Assembly (NCBI GenBank): GCA_018267615.1
Contig: JAFDYD010000047.1
Span: forward strand, 16,109 to 51,139
Source: Bacteroidota bacterium
Lineage (GTDB): Bacteria > Bacteroidota > Bacteroidia > Chitinophagales > Chitinophagaceae
Direction of reading: 5' to 3'
DNA length: 35,031 bases
Positions within the stretch are counted from its first letter, which is position 1; the number at the start of each line of letters is the position of its first letter. The notes beneath the pieces were generated by a model that worked only from the letters and a program-made list of their open reading frames with translations, did no database searches and had not been told where the DNA came from. The position numbers were made by a program, and so were the translations under genes. Shown one piece after another: positions 31,852 through 35,031 of the stretch.

Positions 31852-32937
31852 ATGAAAGATTTATCCCAATTTGATTCTAATATCGCCGGGAACCCTAAGA
31901 ATAACATTTTCGGACTTCCATTCTCAGAGGCAGAAGCACGTGTTGTCATTCTTCCAGTTCCTTGGGAAGTTACCGTAAGCTACGGTTCAGGTACCTCCCG
32001 CGCAGCAGAAAAAATATTTCACGCCAGCATGCAAGTTGATTTATTCGACAAAGACACGGACAATGCGTGGAAGCAGGGATTTTATATGCGGCACACCGAT
32101 AGAAAAGTGTTGATGAAAAGTGACTACCTCCGCAAAGAAGCCGAATTATTTATCGACTATATTTCTAAAGGAGAATTGCTGGAGAAAAATAATTTCATGT
32201 GCAAATCATTGAAGGAAATCAATGAAGGAAGCGCTAACATGAATAACTGGGTGTACGAACAAACATCTGCTCTTCTTAAAGAAGATAAATTGGTAGCCAT
32301 ACTCGGCGGTGACCATAGTGTTCCGCTCGGATACCTGAAAGCAGTTGCTGAAAAGTATGGCGAGTTTGGTATTTTACAAATCGACGCCCATTGCGATCTG
32401 CGCAAATCATACGAAAAATTTATTTACAGCCACGCGAGTGTGATGTATAATGCGCTTAACGATATTCCGCAACTAAAAAAACTGGTACAACTCGGCGTTC
32501 GTGATTTTAGTGAAGAAGAATGGGATTATATACAAAGCAATCGCGAAAGAGTAGTTCCTTATTTCGACAGGGATATCAAGGATCGCCAGTTCGAGGGACA
32601 AACATGGGAATATATCTGCAATGAAATCGTGAGTCAATTGCCACAAAAAGTATATATCAGTTTTGATATTGATGGACTCGATCCAAAACTTTGTCCACAT
32701 ACAGGAACTCCTGTGCCCGGGGGCTTCGAAGCAGACCAGGTTTTCTATCTTATAAAAAAAATCATCCAGAGCGGCCGTCAGTTCATCGGTTTTGATTTGG
32801 ATGAAATTGCTGTTGGTGAAACTGATTTCGATGCCAATGTCGGAGCAAGGATATTGTGGAAAATGTGTAATTTACTGGCTTCGGGAAATAAAGTCAACAC
32901 CACAGATAAAGTTGCGGAATGCGCTACCAGTATGTAG
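31852..32937 (+). CDS. Agmatinase/arginase family (ureohydrolase) enzyme
   Basis: A 361-residue binuclear-Mn hydrolase. Metal ligands are His155 (LGGDHSVPLG), Asp178, His180 and Asp182 (IDAHCDLR), and Asp272/Asp274 (SFDIDGLDP). The PVPWEVTVSYGSGTSRA stretch is typical of agmatinases. The probable reaction is agmatine to putrescine and urea; the extra segment at residues 60-130 is longer than in SpeB of enterobacteria, and formimidoylglutamase or guanidinobutyrase cannot be excluded. A small membrane-protein gene overlaps its end by 19 nt. Confidence 0.85.
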   Translation: MKDLSQFDSNIAGNPKNNIFGLPFSEAEARVVILPVPWEVTVSYGSGTSRAAEKIFHASMQVDLFDKDTDNAWKQGFYMRHTDRKVLMKSDYLRKEAELFIDYISKGELLEKNNFMCKSLKEINEGSANMNNWVYEQTSALLKEDKLVAILGGDHSVPLGYLKAVAEKYGEFGILQIDAHCDLRKSYEKFIYSHASVMYNALNDIPQLKKLVQLGVRDFSEEEWDYIQSNRERVVPYFDRDIKDRQFEGQTWEYICNEIVSQLPQKVYISFDIDGLDPKLCPHTGTPVPGGFEADQVFYLIKKIIQSGRQFIGFDLDEIAVGETDFDANVGARILWKMCNLLASGNKVNTTDKVAECATSM

Positions 32938-33488
32938 TTACACTCAAACGAGATAACGAGAAAGCTGTCGATATCATCAGCATTTGTCTTTGCCTTCTTT
33001 CTTTACTCGCTTTTACATTTGAGCAATTAAACCGCCGGGCTTTTAATTACTTGCTCAGTTTTGCATCCATTATCATTCTCGTTGGACTTATTTACAATTT
33101 TATATTAGTCAGAAATGGAAATTTTGTTAGATATAAAAACTGGTTATTGATCGCCGGCGTTGCGTGGTTGGGTATGCCTTACCTGCAATGGCTCTCTGCA
33201 TTATTTTTTTTATTGGCATTTTTCGAATACCAGGCAAAATATCCATTGGAAGTTGGCTTCTCCAATGATATGGTTGTTATCAATACATTATTCAAAAAGA
33301 AAATTCCCTGGTCTGATTTTAACAACGTGATATTAAAAGACGGAATACTCACACTTGATTTCAAAAACAATAAACTCTTTCAAAAAGAAACGCTGGAAGA
33401 CGAGGAAGATGATGCGGATGAAGATGAGTTTAATGATTTTTGTAGGAGTAGAACGCTCAACGCGGAACGCTTAACGCGGAACGCTTAA
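32919..33488 (+). CDS. Small membrane protein with acidic tail, function unknown
   Basis: A 189-residue protein with about four hydrophobic segments between residues 18 and 105, a PH-like soluble part (FFEYQAKYPLEVGF, FKKKIPWSDFNNVIL) and a very acidic run near the C-terminus (LEDEEDDADEDEFNDF). The final ~12 residues (from TLNAERLTRNA) are encoded by the repeat at 33451-33571, and the original end was probably near CRS. The start overlaps the agmatinase gene by 19 nt, suggesting coupling. No function is recognised. Confidence 0.65.
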   Translation: MRYQYVVTLKRDNEKAVDIISICLCLLSLLAFTFEQLNRRAFNYLLSFASIIILVGLIYNFILVRNGNFVRYKNWLLIAGVAWLGMPYLQWLSALFFLLAFFEYQAKYPLEVGFSNDMVVINTLFKKKIPWSDFNNVILKDGILTLDFKNNKLFQKETLEDEEDDADEDEFNDFCRSRTLNAERLTRNA

Positions 33489-33571
33489 CGTTAGAGTCAT
33501 CATATTCGGCATTCCGCATTTTTGCGTTTTGCGTTAAGCGTTTTGCGTTCGGCGTTAAGCGTTCCGCGTTC
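33451..33571. repeat. Inverted repeat of GAACGCTTAACGCG words, translated at its left end
   Basis: The left arm (about 33451-33490) and right arm (about 33518-33571) share complementary words, with a perfect 18-bp match AACGCGGAACGCTTAACG against the right end at 33553-33570. It lies between converging genes, ends 1 nt from the stop codon of the DoxX-like gene, and encodes the last residues and stop codon of the preceding gene. It is related to 28673-28765. Confidence 0.85.
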
Positions 33572-33572
33572 C

Positions 33573-34847
33573 TCAATCCTGCATCACCACAATCTTTTCC
33601 TTTCTCAGCGCCATGCTATCAACCGGTTTCGACTCCATTACAATCTTAACATCATTTCCTTTCCATTTGCCCGCCAGTGCGAATTGATTTTTTTGTGGAT
33701 AGCTGTATTCAAAAATATATTTTGTCGAACTGTCCGATTCATCGCTCAAGCTGAATATTTTTTTGATCGTGTCGTCCTTGTATAAAAAAGATATTCTTTC
33801 ATCTTTCATATTACAAACAACGGCGTAGCGGGCATCTTCTATCAACAGGCGGCGCCATCGCAAAGTGTCTGTGAGCAGCGGCGGCAAAGTATCTTTCGCG
33901 AAAAATGAAACGACTTCGTAATTTCTTTCTTTTTTTTCCGCAGCCATTTTTCTATTGTAATAACGGACATTGCCAATCACACCAAGTGTCATGACAACCA
34001 ACGGAACTATCAGCAAAATACCAAACAGCGTATATTGCTTCCAGTTAGTTTGAAAACGATAATGATGATCTTCTATAATCACCAACTGCCTATAAAAAAG
34101 GAACTTAACCACTGATTTTAAATAGGGAGCAACCAGGTATAGAAGATATAATAGGAGCAGAAATGAAAACAGCTTTACCGGTATATTGTAAAACCAGTTT
34201 AACGCTACAACATTTGTCATCACCGCAAGCAGCAAAAGATATCCCGCCAACATCGTTCGCCTGGAGAATAACAATATGCTTCCCGCCAATTCAAACGCAC
34301 CCGTCATCATCTCGTAGCCGGGCGAATAACCCATAAAATCCCACAATACAGAAAATCCATTTTGTTCGCCAAGCGGTGTAATCAATTCAACAACATCCGG
34401 ACGGGACATTTGTGTTGGTATCAACTTATCGATCCCATATCCTGCCAATACCAATGCCAATACATATCGCAGGTAAACATTAAACCAATAGGACAATCGA
34501 TTATAGTTGGAACGATTTCGTGCCAGGATACTCCACACAGCAGTAGCGATGATTGTCAATACGAACAAAGTCAGAAAAAATACAACGCCATAGTGGTTGT
34601 CGCTCGGAAATGCAGGATGACGATTCGGATCATAGCCAATATGAAAAAAATGCTTGTCGAACCAGTGAAGTGGTTTTGCAAGGAAAGTATAAACACCAAT
34701 TAAGTCGAGCGGAGCTTCTTTGTTAAAAATGCGCCATATTAAATAAAGTACTAAGTGCCAGCCGATGATGGTACTGATGCCGAGGAATAAAAATGAAAAC
34801 CGGAAAAAAATTTTCTTCCTGATTGTCCATGCCGATTCCAAATTCAT
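33573..34847 (-). CDS. DoxX-like integral membrane protein
   Basis: A 424-residue protein with about eight hydrophobic segments spread over residues 15-310 (for example FSFLFLGISTIIGWHLVLYL). The central part, from LRYVLALVLAGYGIDKL through GYEMMTGAFELAGSILLF, resembles the DoxX helical core. The C-terminal ~110 residues are soluble, strand-rich and charged (KYIFEYSYPQKNQFALAGKW). Function unknown; a role in redox or envelope stress is sometimes suggested for DoxX proteins but is not shown here. It stands alone on the minus strand. Confidence 0.6.
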   Translation of the reverse strand: MNLESAWTIRKKIFFRFSFLFLGISTIIGWHLVLYLIWRIFNKEAPLDLIGVYTFLAKPLHWFDKHFFHIGYDPNRHPAFPSDNHYGVVFFLTLFVLTIIATAVWSILARNRSNYNRLSYWFNVYLRYVLALVLAGYGIDKLIPTQMSRPDVVELITPLGEQNGFSVLWDFMGYSPGYEMMTGAFELAGSILLFSRRTMLAGYLLLLAVMTNVVALNWFYNIPVKLFSFLLLLYLLYLVAPYLKSVVKFLFYRQLVIIEDHHYRFQTNWKQYTLFGILLIVPLVVMTLGVIGNVRYYNRKMAAEKKERNYEVVSFFAKDTLPPLLTDTLRWRRLLIEDARYAVVCNMKDERISFLYKDDTIKKIFSLSDESDSSTKYIFEYSYPQKNQFALAGKWKGNDVKIVMESKPVDSMALRKEKIVVMQD

Positions 34848-35000
34848 GTGACTTCGTATTGGTTAGCGGATGCGAGTTAGCTTCAGAAAGGTAGTGATCC
34901 CGGAGCATTTTTTTGTAATCGGCCAAAAAAAAATATCGATGCTGCGCTCGTTGCCCGCTCTTCTTGTGCCAATGGGTTAGTTTAAAAATTTCAAATATTT

Positions 35001-35031
35001 CGCGTAGAGCACGCAGAGAAAAGGAGTACGC
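35001..35031. repeat. Start of another word-type repeat at the window edge
   Basis: CGCGTAGAGCACGCAGAG has the same style of repeated short words (CGTAGAG, CGCAGAG) as the other arms. Its partner would be beyond the window end. 34848-35000 holds no gene that I can support. Confidence 0.4.

Noticed and set aside
1..35031. Phage, transposase, integrase, retron or diversity-generating element
   Set aside because: No reverse transcriptase, recombinase or phage structural gene is encoded in the window; the gene content is ordinary chromosomal metabolism.

Overview
The window looks like chromosomal DNA of a Bacteroidota bacterium, most likely family Chitinophagaceae. The evidence is the set of lineage-typical proteins (DUF5686 with a CarboxypepD_reg domain, GSCFA, DUF4294, DUF6268, a half-length GT5 glycogen synthase beside panC/panD, a long CcmF-type protein), several TAnnTTTG-type -7 promoter elements and weak Shine-Dalgarno sites. 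No phage, plasmid, insertion sequence, CRISPR, tRNA or rRNA gene was found. The content is core and house-keeping metabolism with several small catabolic modules: 29 longer protein genes plus one possible 32-residue gene.

Layout. 1-2.6 kb: outer-membrane/surface DUF5686 protein (-). 2.9-7.3 kb (+): methylmalonate/malonate-semialdehyde dehydrogenase, class-III omega-aminotransferase and a secreted P1 (DmpA/BapA-type) aminopeptidase, together a plausible beta-amino-acid or beta-alanine peptide degradation route. 7.3-10.2 kb (-): small membrane protein and penicillin-acylase-family hydrolase. 10.2-10.7 kb: two hairpins flanking a possible 32-residue membrane peptide. 10.7-12.6 kb: bioF (-) and miaE (+). 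12.9-15.3 kb (+): GH109 N-acetylgalactosaminidase and a NahK-like sugar kinase, a likely GalNAc salvage pair. 15.3-17.4 kb (-): GSCFA protein and HMG-CoA lyase. 17.7-20.6 kb: HTH protein (-) divergent from two outer-membrane proteins (+). 20.7-24.6 kb (-): rlmB, Nudix hydrolase, metK, half-length GT5. 24.9-27.9 kb (+): panC, panD, UPF0104/LPG-synthase-like membrane protein, heptose-1-P adenylyltransferase. 28.0-31.6 kb (-): DUF4294 protein, CcmF, CcmE (cytochrome c maturation). 31.9-33.5 kb (+): agmatinase-family hydrolase and a small membrane protein. 33.6-34.8 kb (-): DoxX-like membrane protein.

The most striking signal lies between the genes. Of about 21 intergenic spaces longer than 70 bp, 18 hold a long, often near-perfect inverted repeat with arms of about 19-43 nt. 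The arm sequence differs from element to element and is usually built from short repeated words (for example CTTTGCGT, CGCTGAA/CGCTTAA, GAAGAGC, TCATCTG, AGGGTGTA). Several elements are two-level: a weaker outer pair encloses a different inner hairpin. At eight genes the repeat supplies the stop codon and/or the last codons of the protein. Three elements lie in divergent gaps where no transcript ends, so simple termination cannot explain all of them. I do not recognise a named family for these elements. They are the best candidate here for something undescribed.
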